The notes beneath the pieces were generated by a model, which saw only the letters and a program-made list of their open reading frames with translations, was not told the DNA's origin and did not search any database. The translations under genes and the position numbers were made by a program. A DNA stretch of 64,000 nt from Actinorugispora endophytica (GTDB lineage: Bacteria; Actinomycetota; Actinomycetes; Streptosporangiales; Streptosporangiaceae): the NCBI RefSeq assembly GCF_004363075.1, contig NZ_SNYN01000001.1, positions 411,938-475,937 on the forward strand, in the 5' to 3' direction. Below, piece after piece: positions 29,608 through 38,204 of this stretch. Numbering within the stretch: position 1 is the first letter of the stretch; the number at the start of each line of letters is the position of its first letter.

Positions 29608-29957
29608 CCGCCGCGCGCTGGCGGGCGGCGCCCTCCCGCCGGCGCGCTCCTCGGCGCACCGGGCATCCGGCCGCGCTCCCCTCGCGATCGGACCGCCCAG
29701 GTACGGGTCGGCGCTCTTGCCGCCGACGCCCCGAACCGCGGTCTCCCGAGCACCGGTGTCAAGATCATCGGCGGATATTAGCGGCCTGGCCGGTGGAACC
29801 GGCAAACTCCCGACCAAATAGCGACAGTCCGCAATCAATGTACAGCTAAGAGTGACTGATTTCGTGTTTCAATGCCGTCTGGCAGGCCCTGTCTGGATTC
29901 GCTCCCGAGCGGTTCCGCGGGCGAAGCGATCAGCAGTGCTCACTCTTGGGGGAAAGA
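29608..29957. other. Intergenic region upstream of the His-rich gene
   Basis: No gene recognised. The portion about 29800-29870 is the most A/T-rich stretch locally and probably contains the promoter of the His-rich protein gene. A metal-regulated operator would be expected here, but I see no clear inverted repeat. Confidence 0.4.
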
Positions 29958-30983
29958 TTGCGCCTTCTGACAAAGGGAATCGTGGCGGCCGGGATATCGG
30001 TCGCCCTGGCCCTTCCAGCGACACCACTGGCTTGGGGGCAGGCCGACCGCGTCGGTTCGGGGTGCTCCGCCGACGGCTTCCAGAACCTCGTGGCGGCTTC
30101 CGGCCACCGGGGCTGCCCGCCCAGGAAGGGCTCCGGCTCCCACGGACTTCCGTGGCCGCTCGCGGACCACCCCGGAATGGGCGCTGTCGAGGACTTCTGG
30201 CCCGGCCACTGGCCGCCCGCCCACCACCCGCACAAGCCCCGGCCACCGCACGAGCCGACGCACTCGCACACCCACCGGCCCACGCACTCCCACACCCACC
30301 GGCCCACGCACTCGCACACCCACCGACCCACGCACTCGCACACCCACCGGCCCACGCACTCGCACACCCACCGACCGACGCACTCCCACACCCACCGGCC
30401 CACGCACTCCCACACCCACCGACCCACGCACTCCCACACCCACTGGCCACCGCACCACCCGACGCACTGGCCACCGCACTGGCCGACGCACGAGCCCACG
30501 CACTCGCACACGCACCGGCCCACCCACTCGCACACCCACCGACCGACGCACTCCCACACCCACCGGCCCACCCACTCGCACACCCACCGACCGACGCACT
30601 CCCACACCCACCGACCGACGCACCACCCGACGCACTGGCCACCACACAAGCCGACCCACTGGCCGCCGCCCGAGCCGACCCGTTCGCCCACCCACCAGCC
30701 GACGCGCACCCCCACCGCGTCACCCACCACGTCACCGACGACGACGCCCACCGCGTCACCCACCGCGTCACCGACGTCTTCGCCGACCACGTCGCCGACC
30801 GCGGGTCCGACGAGACCGCCGACCTCGGCTCCGACCGCGCCTCCCCAGGGCGGCGGCGGGCTGCCGGTCACCGGTGTCGAGCTGACCGCGTTCATCACCG
30901 GCGCCGCCGTCGCGGTCGTCATCGGCGCCGTGCTCATCGCGGGCACCCGCCGACGGCGGTTCCGGCGTCCGACGACCTGGTGA
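29958..30983 (+). CDS. Sortase-type wall protein with PTHSHTHR repeats (His-rich)
   Basis: The product has about 341 residues. A signal peptide (RLLTKGIVAAGISVALALP) is followed by a His/Pro linker. Then come 13 octapeptides of the form P-T-H-S-H-T-H-[RW] in blocks of eight and five, separated by PPHHPTHWPPHW-like sequence. A Pro/Thr/Ser-rich stalk (about 75 residues) leads to the sorting signal LPVTG, a membrane span and a basic tail. The design is a wall-anchored stalk presenting dense histidine, so binding of Zn, Ni, Cu or heme outside the cell is likely. TTG 29958 has GGGGG 5 bp upstream; TTG 29946 is an alternative. No sortase gene is in the window. Confidence 0.8.
   Translation: MRLLTKGIVAAGISVALALPATPLAWGQADRVGSGCSADGFQNLVAASGHRGCPPRKGSGSHGLPWPLADHPGMGAVEDFWPGHWPPAHHPHKPRPPHEPTHSHTHRPTHSHTHRPTHSHTHRPTHSHTHRPTHSHTHRPTHSHTHRPTHSHTHRPTHSHTHWPPHHPTHWPPHWPTHEPTHSHTHRPTHSHTHRPTHSHTHRPTHSHTHRPTHSHTHRPTHHPTHWPPHKPTHWPPPEPTRSPTHQPTRTPTASPTTSPTTTPTASPTASPTSSPTTSPTAGPTRPPTSAPTAPPQGGGGLPVTGVELTAFITGAAVAVVIGAVLIAGTRRRRFRRPTTW
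30255..30614 (+). repeat. 24-bp coding minisatellite (8 plus 5 units)
   Basis: Units encoding PTHSHTHR run 30255-30446 and 30495-30614 in perfect 24-bp register. They differ mainly at synonymous positions (TCG/TCC, CGG/CGA, CCG/CCC). The 48-bp spacer between blocks keeps the same CAC-rich style. Confidence 0.92.
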
Positions 30984-31007
30984 TCCCGGCGGCCACGACA
31001 CCCAGCC

Positions 31008-31064
31008 GGTGAGACGACGCGCGGCCCGCCCCGTAAGCGGGGGCGGGCCGCGCGTCGTCTCACC
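31008..31064 (+). terminator. Strong terminator of the His-rich gene
   Basis: Perfect 25-bp arms (31008-31032 and 31040-31064) flank a 7-nt loop, starting 24 bp past the stop codon. The sequence is unrelated to the GATC-ended family. Confidence 0.88.
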
Positions 31065-31080
31065 CGTCGAGGGAGTCTCC

Positions 31081-31129
31081 GGCGCGGGGGTGTTTCGGGC
31101 CCTGTCGGAGCAGGGTCCGCTCGGGACCT
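31081..31129. repeat. 48-bp dispersed repeat, copy A
   Basis: The stretch containing CCCTGTCGGAGCAGGG (a small stem-loop) matches 37905-37952 at about 45 of 48 positions with one 1-base gap. It lies 34 bp before a family-like palindrome. No open frame is conserved convincingly. Confidence 0.75.
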
Positions 31130-31162
31130 CGAGGGCCGGTCCCACCCCACCCGGAACGATCA

Positions 31163-31206
31163 TGGGCTTTCCGCCCTTCAAGGCCCCGAAACGGGCAGAA
31201 AGCCCA
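31163..31206. repeat. Intergenic palindrome (divergent family member, copy 4)
   Basis: Arms 31163-31176 and 31193-31206 (TGGGCTTTCCGCCC with one mismatch) are preceded by GATCA at 31158. The centre CAAGGCCCCGAAACGGGC recalls the CCCCGAAAAGG of the other copies. It lies between the convergent His-rich and crotonase genes. Confidence 0.6.
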
Positions 31207-31363
31207 AGCCCGTCAACGGAACCCTCACGCAACGGACATCACGGGCGCGGTCCCGGCCCCCGCCCGCCGTCGCCGCCCGCCATAACCTCGCGATCCGCGT
31301 GACAGGAGGCCGAAAGACCCCCCGAAGCACCGGCACGCGAACCACCCCCGCGCCGGAGGTTCC

Positions 31364-32128
31364 CTACTCGCCCCTCCAGACGGGGCTGCGCCTCTCCGCG
31401 AAGGCGGCGGCGCCCTCCATCGCGTCGCGGCTGGTGAAGACCGGCCCGGTGATCTCGTCCTGCCTCTCCCACATCTCGCCGCTCGGCCAGTCGCCGGATT
31501 CGGCGATGACGCGCTTGGAGACGGCGACGGCCATCGGGGCGTTCGGCGCGATCCGGGCGGCCAGCGCCAGAGCGCCGTCGAGCGCCCCGCCGCCGGGCGT
31601 GACCTGGTTGACCAGCCCCAGTTCGGCGGCGCGCGGAGCCGCCACGAAGTCGCCGGTGAGCGCGAACTCCATGGCGATGTTGCGCGGGATCCGGTGCTGG
31701 AGCCGGAGCAGGCCGCCCGCGGCAGCGACCAGGCCGCGCTTGACCTCGGGAATGCCGAACCTGGCGTCCTCGGCGGCGACCACCAGGTCGCACGCGAGCA
31801 CGATCTCGAAGCCGCCCGCCAGCGCGTAGCCCTCGACGGCCGCGATCAGCGGCTTCCTCGGCGGCCTCTGGGTGAGACCGCCGAACCCTCGGCCCTCCGC
31901 GACCGGCAGCTCGCCCCGGAGGAACGCCTTGAGGTCCATTCCGGCGCAGAACGTGCCGCCCGCTCCGGTGACGACCCCGACGGCCAGGTCCGCGCGCGCG
32001 TCGAGGTCGTCCAGCGCCTCGGCGATCCCCGCGGCCACGGCCGCGTTCACGGCGTTCCTGGACCCGGGCCTGTTGATGGTGATGACGGCGACGCCGTCCC
32101 TTGCCTCGTAGAGAACCTCGTCCGCCAC
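31364..32128 (-). CDS. Enoyl-CoA hydratase/isomerase (crotonase) family protein
   Basis: The 254-residue crotonase has the CoA-binding strand VAVITINRPGSRNAVN and oxyanion-hole segments AGGTFCAGMDLKAF and AVEGYALAGGFEIVLACDLVVAAEDARFG. The hydratase Glu position reads PEVKRGLVAAAGGL, which retains the conserved Glu. It is the downstream partner of an SDR gene 9 bp away; together they look like a beta-oxidation-type hydratase/dehydrogenase pair. Confidence 0.92.
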   Translation of the reverse strand: MADEVLYEARDGVAVITINRPGSRNAVNAAVAAGIAEALDDLDARADLAVGVVTGAGGTFCAGMDLKAFLRGELPVAEGRGFGGLTQRPPRKPLIAAVEGYALAGGFEIVLACDLVVAAEDARFGIPEVKRGLVAAAGGLLRLQHRIPRNIAMEFALTGDFVAAPRAAELGLVNQVTPGGGALDGALALAARIAPNAPMAVAVSKRVIAESGDWPSGEMWERQDEITGPVFTSRDAMEGAAAFAERRSPVWRGE

Positions 32129-32137
32129 GGCCCCGCC

Positions 32138-32911
32138 CTACTTCGGCTGCATGCGCAGGCCGCCGTCGATGCGCACGACCTCGGCGTTGACGTAGCTGAT
32201 CTCCAGCAGCGCGCGGACCAGCCTGGCGAACTCGGCGGCGGTGCCCAGGCGCTTGGGGAACGGCACCGGCGCGGCGAGGCGCTCCTTGAACGCCTCCGCC
32301 TCGGGTCCCCGGCCGTAGATGGGGGTGTCCAGGATGCCGGGCGCGACGGTGTTGACGCGCACCCCGACCGCCGCGAGGTCGCGCGCGGCCGGGACGGTCA
32401 TCCCGATGATGCCGCCCTTGGACGAGGAGTAGGCGATCTGGCCGATCTGCCCCTCGATCCCGGCCAGCGACGCGGTGTTGACGATCGCGCCGCGCTCGCC
32501 GTCCTCGTTGGCCGGCTCGGTCCGGGCCATCGCGGCGGCGGCCAGGCGCACCAGGTTGAAGGTGCCGATCAGGTTGACGTCGATGACCTTCCGGTAGGAG
32601 GCCAGGTCGTGCGGTGATCCGTCCCGCCCCACGGTGCGGGAGGCCCAGCCGATGCCCGCGCAGGACACGGCCGCGCGCAGCGGCTTCCCGGTGTCCACGG
32701 CCGCCTGGACGGCCGCCTGGACCTGGTCCTCGTCGGAGACGTCGGTGCGGACGAAGACGCCTCCGACCTCCTTCGCCAGCGCCTCGCCGCGGTCGGCGTC
32801 GATGTCCGCGACGACGACGGTCGCCCCGGCCGCCGCGAGCTCCCTGACGGTCGCCTCGCCCAGTCCACTCGCGCCGCCGGAAACGAGGGCGGCAACTCCA
32901 TTCAGCTCCAT
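32138..32911 (-). CDS. SDR-family 3-hydroxyacyl-CoA dehydrogenase-like protein
   Basis: This complete SDR (257 residues) has the cofactor motif [12 protein letters not shown], Asp of VVADID favouring NAD, the NNAG-equivalent SCAGIG, catalytic Ser in NTASLAG, YSSSK, and [11 protein letters not shown]. The sequence resembles type II 3-hydroxyacyl-CoA dehydrogenases (HSD10-like). ATG 32911 is preferred over a GTG three codons upstream. It is coupled to the crotonase gene, supporting a fatty-acyl-CoA role. Confidence 0.9.
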   Translation of the reverse strand: MELNGVAALVSGGASGLGEATVRELAAAGATVVVADIDADRGEALAKEVGGVFVRTDVSDEDQVQAAVQAAVDTGKPLRAAVSCAGIGWASRTVGRDGSPHDLASYRKVIDVNLIGTFNLVRLAAAAMARTEPANEDGERGAIVNTASLAGIEGQIGQIAYSSSKGGIIGMTVPAARDLAAVGVRVNTVAPGILDTPIYGRGPEAEAFKERLAAPVPFPKRLGTAAEFARLVRALLEISYVNAEVVRIDGGLRMQPK

Positions 32912-33071
32912 GCGGCGCACTCTACCGACTCGGAACCCGAAAAACTAGAACGGGATTCGGTCCTTCTCGGCCGTGTCTCCCGTTCCCCCGGACCGCCGGA
33001 TTCCACGCGGGGAAGCCGTCCCGCGCCGAAAGCGTTGCGTCCATAATCGATCGGGACGAAGGGAGGCGCGC

Positions 33072-33923
33072 GTGGACGAGTGGTTCGCCGCCTACATCGT
33101 GGGCACCGGACGGCTTCCGCTGTTCAGCTTCTTCGTCGCGTTCGTGTCGGGCTTCCTGCTGATCCGGCTCAGCGTGCGGATGATCCGGGCCCGGGTCCGG
33201 TGGTGGCCGGGCAATCTGACCCCGGGCGGGCTGCACATCCACCACGTGGTGTTCGGAGTCGCGTTCATGCTGGTCGGCGGGGTCGCCGGGCTGCTCATCA
33301 CCGAACGCGAGGGGTGGTCCATCGCCGTCGCGGCGGGACTGTTCGGGTTCGGCTCCGCTCTCGTGCTGGACGAGTTCGCGCTGATCCTGCACCTGCGCGA
33401 CGTCTACTGGACCGAGCAGGGCCGCACCTCCGTGGACGCGGTGTTCGTGGCGATCGCCCTCAGCGGGCTGCTGCTGACCGGCCTGCGCCCGGTCGGCTGG
33501 ACCGAGTTCCAGAGCACCGCCCAGGGCGCCGCGCTCGCGCAGACCTGGCTGGCCGCGCTCGTCCTGGTCAACCTGGCGGGGTCCGCCGTCAGCCTGCTCA
33601 AGGGCAAGATCTGGAGCGGGATCGCCGGGGTCTTCGTCCCGGGGATCGGCGTCGTCGCGGCCGTGCGCCTGGCAGTCCCCGACTCGCCGTGGGCGCGCTG
33701 GTACTACCCGGAGGACTCCGCCAAGCTCACCCTCGCGGTCCGCCGCGACCAGCGTGTGCGCCGTCCGCTGATCCGGACCAAGATCCGCTTCCAGGAGCTC
33801 ATCGCGGGCCGCCACGACCTCATGCCGGAGACCCACGCCGAGTCCCACACGCCGCCCTCCCGGTCCCCGGAGGCGCGGCCGTCACCGGGAGGTGCCGGCG
33901 GACCCTCCGCCCAGGGGGATTAG
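33072..33923 (+). CDS. Conserved integral membrane protein
   Basis: I know of no assigned function for this 283-residue protein. It has about six or seven hydrophobic spans, beginning FFVAFVSGFLLIRLSVRMI. A GGLHIHHVVFGVAF motif places three His residues at a membrane boundary. The last 70 residues are cytoplasmic, basic then Pro/Ser-rich. GTG 33072 has GGGAGG 6 bp upstream. It precedes the glucokinase gene by 12 bp and is probably co-transcribed with it. Confidence 0.75.
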   Translation: MDEWFAAYIVGTGRLPLFSFFVAFVSGFLLIRLSVRMIRARVRWWPGNLTPGGLHIHHVVFGVAFMLVGGVAGLLITEREGWSIAVAAGLFGFGSALVLDEFALILHLRDVYWTEQGRTSVDAVFVAIALSGLLLTGLRPVGWTEFQSTAQGAALAQTWLAALVLVNLAGSAVSLLKGKIWSGIAGVFVPGIGVVAAVRLAVPDSPWARWYYPEDSAKLTLAVRRDQRVRRPLIRTKIRFQELIAGRHDLMPETHAESHTPPSRSPEARPSPGGAGGPSAQGD

Positions 33924-33935
33924 TGTTCTCTGGCT

Positions 33936-34976
33936 ATGACATTCACACGGGAGACCAGGACGTACCGGCGCGGGCTCACGATCGGGGTCGACATCGGCGG
34001 GACGAAGGTGGCAGGGGGCGTCGTCACCCCGTCCGGCCGCGTCCTGGCCCGGCTGCGCACCGAGACTCCCGACCGGAGCAAGAGCCCCAAGGTCGTCGAG
34101 GACACCATCGTGCGCGTCGTCGAGGAGCTGCGGCGCGACCACCGCGTCAGCGCGATCGGCGTCGGCGCGGCCGGATTCGTCGACGAGCGGCGCGCCAGCG
34201 TGCTGTTCGCGCCGCACCTGTCCTGGCGTGACGAGCCGCTGCGCGACTCGCTCAGGGCCCGGCTGGGGCTGCCGGTCGTCGTGGAGAACGACGCCAACGC
34301 CGCGGCCTGGGCCGAGGTGCGGGCGGGGGCGGGACGCCACGTGCGCGACGTCGTCGTGGTGAACCTGGGCACCGGCATCGGCGGGGGCGTCGTCATCGAC
34401 GGCGTGCTGCGCCGGGGGCGGCACGGCCTGGCCGGGGAGTTCGGGCACATGACCCTGGTGCCCAACGGGCACCGCTGCGAATGCGGCAACCGGGGCTGCT
34501 GGGAGCAGTACGCCAGCGGCAACGCCCTGACCCGCGAGGCCCGCGAACTGGCCGTCGCCGACTCCCCGGTGGCCACCCGGCTGCTCGACGCCGTGGGCGG
34601 CGACCCCCGGCTGATCACCGGCCCGCTGGTCACCCGGCTGGCCCGCGAGGGCGACCGCGCGTGCGTCGAACTGCTGGAGGACGCGGGGGCCTGGCTGGGC
34701 GTGGGCCTGGCGAACCTGGCGGCGGCCTTCGACCCGGACCTCTTCATCATCGGCGGCGGCGTCTGCGAGGCGGGCGACCTGCTCCTCGAACCGGCCCGGC
34801 AGTACTTCCGCCGCAACCTCACCGGCCGGGGCTACCGTCCCGAGGCCGCCATCGTGCGGGCCTCGCTGGGAAACGAGGCGGGCCTGATCGGAGCCGCCGA
34901 CCTGGCCCGGGAGGCCCTCCCCCGCCGCCTGGCGTTCCGGCGGAAGCGGTCGTCGCGCCGCCGCCCGCTCCGCTGA
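33936..34976 (+). CDS. ROK-family glucokinase
   Basis: This 346-residue ROK kinase has the ATP-binding GVDIGGTKVAGGVV, substrate-site VENDANAAAWAE, GTGIGGGVV, the ROK zinc motif CECGNRGCWE, and FDPDLFIIGGGV. It probably phosphorylates glucose in the cytoplasm. The C-terminal basic tail (RRKRSSRRRPLR) extends past the usual end. It closely follows the membrane protein gene. Confidence 0.9.
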   Translation: MTFTRETRTYRRGLTIGVDIGGTKVAGGVVTPSGRVLARLRTETPDRSKSPKVVEDTIVRVVEELRRDHRVSAIGVGAAGFVDERRASVLFAPHLSWRDEPLRDSLRARLGLPVVVENDANAAAWAEVRAGAGRHVRDVVVVNLGTGIGGGVVIDGVLRRGRHGLAGEFGHMTLVPNGHRCECGNRGCWEQYASGNALTREARELAVADSPVATRLLDAVGGDPRLITGPLVTRLAREGDRACVELLEDAGAWLGVGLANLAAAFDPDLFIIGGGVCEAGDLLLEPARQYFRRNLTGRGYRPEAAIVRASLGNEAGLIGAADLAREALPRRLAFRRKRSSRRRPLR

Positions 34977-35049
34977 CGGCCCGCCGGGAACCGCGGCGGA
35001 GGCCGCGCCGCTCCGGTCCCCGGAGAGGGCCGGAGCGACGCGGCGGGGC

Positions 35050-36414
35050 CTACGGCAGGGCGGCCCTGACCAGGCCCGAGGCGTCCGCGGTGAACGCCTC
35101 CTCGTAGGGGAGGCGGGTGGCCCCCAGGGCCGGTTCCAGGTCGAACAGCCAGGCGGCCTTCTCGTCGTACTTGGCGAAGAAGGGCCTGCCGACCAGCTCG
35201 GGGTCGCGGGCCTGGATGAAGTGCAGGACGAACACCTTCTCACCGTTGACCTCGGTGATCCCGTCCACGCACACCTTTCCCGGCGTGGCCGACATGGACG
35301 GCCCGCGCACGGTCCGCGCCAGGCCCGAGACGCTGTTGTAGGCCGCGCGGAAGATCTCGTACGCCTCCGCGAGCGGCACCGCGAAGTAGTCCTGCGGACC
35401 GGTGTCGCGCTCGACGAACATGTAGTACGGGATCATCCCGTGCCGCACGTGCGTGCGCCACATGTCGGCCCAGACCGCGGGGTCGTCGTTGATCGTGCGG
35501 ATGAGCGGGGCCTGGGTCCGGATGACCGCGCCGGTGCCGCGGATGCGCCGGACCGCCTCGTGCACGAGGGGCGGCGCCATCTCGTTCGGGTGCGAGAAGT
35601 GCGCCATGAACGCCAGGTTCTTCCCCGCGGCCACGACCTTCTCGAACAGCCGGAGCGTCTCGTCCGCGTCGGGGTCGGTGACGAACCGCTGCGGCCAGTA
35701 CGCCAGCGACTTGGTCCCGATCCGGACGGACTCCAGGGTCTCGATCTCCAGCAGCGGCTCGATGTAGCGGGCCAGCACGCTCCCGCCCATGATCATCGGA
35801 TCGCCGCCGGTGAACAGGACGCTGCTGACCTCGGGGTGCTGGCGCAGGTAGGAGACCAGCTGATCGATGTCGCTGGAGGCGAACTTCAGGTCGGGCTCGC
35901 CGACGAACTGCGCCCAGCGGAAGCAGTACGTGCAGTACGCGTGGCAGGTCTGGCCCTGCTTGGGGAAGAACAGGACCGTCTCGGCGTACTTGTGCTGCAC
36001 GCCGGGGATGGGCTCCTCGTCCCCCGCCTTGGGCACGTTGAGGTCCATCTGGCCCGCCGGATGCGGGTTGAGCCCGGCGCGGACCTGGTTGGCGACCAGG
36101 TTGAGCTCCTTGCGCGGCGCGTCCGAACGCAGCAGGTCCGCGATCCTCGCCACGTCCCCGGCCGGGAGCATGTCCGCCTGGGGGAAGGTCAGACGGTAGA
36201 TGGGATCGTTCGGCGCCGCGTCCCAGTCGATCAGTTCGTCGACGACGTAGGTGTTGACCCGGAACGGCAGCACCGTGGCCACCGCGCGGACCGCCAGCCT
36301 CTCGTCGTCTCCGAGGCCCGCACGGGCCGTCAGCTCGTCGAGGTGCTTCGACGTGTAGGCACGGAACCGACGTCCGGTGGACGCCGGGAGTGCCGTGTCG
36401 TGCGTAAAGCTCAC
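35050..36414 (-). CDS. KamA-family radical SAM protein (lysine 2,3-aminomutase-like)
   Basis: The 454-residue protein has the radical-SAM cluster motif CHAYCTYCFRW (C-x3-C-x2-C), TGGDPMIMGG for SAM, and the PLP-lysine region SATPGKVCVDG. These are the aminomutase features. GTG 36414 is chosen because AGGAG lies 5 bp upstream; an ATG far upstream would add an unconserved leader. Known relatives interconvert L-lysine and beta-lysine, but some actinobacterial members have unknown substrates. No acetyltransferase for N-acetyl-beta-lysine is adjacent. Confidence 0.85.
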   Translation of the reverse strand: MSFTHDTALPASTGRRFRAYTSKHLDELTARAGLGDDERLAVRAVATVLPFRVNTYVVDELIDWDAAPNDPIYRLTFPQADMLPAGDVARIADLLRSDAPRKELNLVANQVRAGLNPHPAGQMDLNVPKAGDEEPIPGVQHKYAETVLFFPKQGQTCHAYCTYCFRWAQFVGEPDLKFASSDIDQLVSYLRQHPEVSSVLFTGGDPMIMGGSVLARYIEPLLEIETLESVRIGTKSLAYWPQRFVTDPDADETLRLFEKVVAAGKNLAFMAHFSHPNEMAPPLVHEAVRRIRGTGAVIRTQAPLIRTINDDPAVWADMWRTHVRHGMIPYYMFVERDTGPQDYFAVPLAEAYEIFRAAYNSVSGLARTVRGPSMSATPGKVCVDGITEVNGEKVFVLHFIQARDPELVGRPFFAKYDEKAAWLFDLEPALGATRLPYEEAFTADASGLVRAALP

Positions 36415-36811
36415 GCGTCTCCTCTCGTGTCGTTCATCACGCAGGCCGACAGCCTGCTGACTCCGCGCGACACTGCGGTAGCGATGTGTGCGCACACGGC
36501 GCTCGCTCATGACATGGACAATGCGGTCGTTATGAGGTGGCGGCAGGTCTCCGTCACCCGGCCGCCCGACGGGCGTACCCGATTCAGAGGGTTTCATACC
36601 CTATTGGCCCAGTTCCGACCTGAGCATTCCATGTGAGTGCAATATCCCTGAAATAACGGAGGGCGGGCAGGAGACCCACGGACGGTCCGACACATGACGG
36701 AAACGGGCCGGACGCGGACGGGGGACGGGCGCGGCATACCCTGGCGCAGAAGGGCGCGGCCCCCGGACCGGCTCTCGCGACCAGCCGCCCCCGCCCCGAT
36801 CGAGGAGCCCC
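36415..36811. other. Divergent intergenic region with a 12-bp palindrome
   Basis: These 397 bp lie between kamA-like and plsX. A perfect GTGTGCGCACAC palindrome at 36486-36497 could be an operator for the radical SAM gene. Otherwise no gene or terminator is evident. Confidence 0.45.
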
Positions 36812-37897
36812 ATGAGCAGCGCAGCCACCGCCCGGCGGCCCCCGCCACAGCGCCCCGTGATCGCGGTGGACGCGATGGGCGGCGACAACGCCCCGCGCGA
36901 GGTGGTCGCGGGCGCGGTGCGGGCGGTACGCGAGCACGGGCTGCGGCTGGTCCTGGTGGGACGCACCTCCGAGCTGGCCCCGATGCTGGCCGCCGAGGGC
37001 GCGAACCGGGAGCTGCCGATCGTGCACGCCGACGAATCCCTGGCGATGCACGAGGGCGCGCTGGCCGCGTGGCGGCGGGCGCGCTCCAGCGTCGCGGTGG
37101 CCTGCAAGCTGATCAGGCAGGGCGACGCGGCCGCGCTGGTGTCCGCGGGGTCCACCGGCGGCGTGGTGGCGTCCTCCACGGTCCGGCTGCGCACCCTCCC
37201 GGGGGTGCTGCGCCCCGCGCTGGCGCTGGTGCTGCCCACCGTCCCCAGACCGACGATCCTGCTGGACGCCGGGGCCAGCGCCGACGCCAAGCCGGAGATG
37301 CTGGTGCAGTTCGCGCACCTGGGGGCGGCGTACGCGCGGATCGGACACGGAATCGCCGAGCCCCGGGTGGGCATCCTGACCATCGGCTCGGAACCCGGCA
37401 AGGGCAACAAGCTGGCCCGCAAGGCGTCCGAACTGCTGTCCGCGCACTCCGACGAGGCCCCCTCCCTGGACTTCCGCGGCAACATCGAGGGCCACGACCT
37501 GCTGGCCGGACTGGTGGACGTGGTCGTCACCGACGGTTTCACCGGGAACGTGGCGCTGAAGTCGGTGGAGGGCGCGGTGGGCTTCGCCTTCGAGGAGATC
37601 CGCGCGGCGCTCACCTCGACCCCGCTGGCCCGGATCGGCGCGCTGCTCCAGCGCAAGGCGCTGCGCGGGCTGCGCGCGCGCTTCGACTCGGACTCCTACG
37701 GCGGCGCGGTGCTGCTCGGCCTGAACGGGACGGTGGTCATCGCGCACGGGGCGAGCCACGCCCGGGGCGTGGCCCAGGCGTGCCTCCTCGCCCACGACCT
37801 CGCCGCGGGCCGCATCACCGACCAGATCCGCCGCAGCACCGCGAGCCTGAGCCGCGCCCCGTCCTGGCTGCACCGCCTCGGCCAGTCCGACGAATAG
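36812..37897 (+). CDS. plsX: Phosphate acyltransferase PlsX
   Basis: PlsX (361 residues) makes acyl-phosphate from acyl-ACP for phosphatidic acid synthesis. It shows IAVDAMGGDNAP, VSAGSTGG, DAGASADAKPEMLVQFA, GSEPGKGN, FRGNIEGHD and VTDGFTGNVALKS. ATG 36812 has GAGGAG 4 bp upstream. It stands apart from the fatty-acid or rpmF genes it often neighbours, so this may be a second or relocated copy. Confidence 0.95.
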   Translation: MSSAATARRPPPQRPVIAVDAMGGDNAPREVVAGAVRAVREHGLRLVLVGRTSELAPMLAAEGANRELPIVHADESLAMHEGALAAWRRARSSVAVACKLIRQGDAAALVSAGSTGGVVASSTVRLRTLPGVLRPALALVLPTVPRPTILLDAGASADAKPEMLVQFAHLGAAYARIGHGIAEPRVGILTIGSEPGKGNKLARKASELLSAHSDEAPSLDFRGNIEGHDLLAGLVDVVVTDGFTGNVALKSVEGAVGFAFEEIRAALTSTPLARIGALLQRKALRGLRARFDSDSYGGAVLLGLNGTVVIAHGASHARGVAQACLLAHDLAAGRITDQIRRSTASLSRAPSWLHRLGQSDE

Positions 37898-37904
37898 GGG
37901 TCCC

Positions 37905-37952
37905 GGCGCGGGGTGTTCCGGGCTCTGTCGGAGCAGGGTCCGCTCGGGGCCT
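37905..37952. repeat. 48-bp dispersed repeat, copy B
   Basis: This matches 31081-31129 over its full length, including TGTCGGAGCAGGGTCCGCTC. Like copy A it lies just after a gene and just before a palindrome (38022), so the two parts may form one composite element. Confidence 0.78.
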
Positions 37953-38021
37953 GTCACGGCGGGCGGCGACGGCGCGCGGGTCCCCGGGCTGCGGGAAGGT
38001 GTCCGTTTCCTGGCGCTCCCT

Positions 38022-38087
38022 CCGGTGATCGTGACCTTTTCGGGGTCTCAGAGACGGTTGAGACCCCGAAAAGGTCACGATCACCGG
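38022..38087. repeat. Intergenic palindrome (GATC-ended family, copy 5)
   Basis: Perfect 29-bp arms (38022-38050 and 38059-38087, containing GATCGTGACCTTTTCGGGGT) surround an 8-nt loop. It sits between the co-directional plsX and PI-PLC genes and is the likely plsX terminator. Confidence 0.9.
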
Positions 38088-38204
38088 CAGGCTCCCCGCC
38101 CGTGGACACTCCGCTCGATGGCGTGCGATGCTGCGTACCGTCACACGACGCGCCCGAACACCCGCCCCCGGACCCCCTTCCCCCTCCCCGCAAAGGCGTC
38201 CCCC

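Noticed and set aside
30255-30614. Regular 24-bp periodicity as a CRISPR array
   Set aside because: The units are continuous, without unique spacers, and encode an in-frame octapeptide after a signal peptide.
31081-31300. Short plus-strand frame beginning in the 48-bp repeat (FRALSEQGPLG)
   Set aside because: The similar peptide at 37905 comes from the DNA repeat; the frames diverge immediately and the core has a stem-loop, so a nucleic-acid element is more likely.
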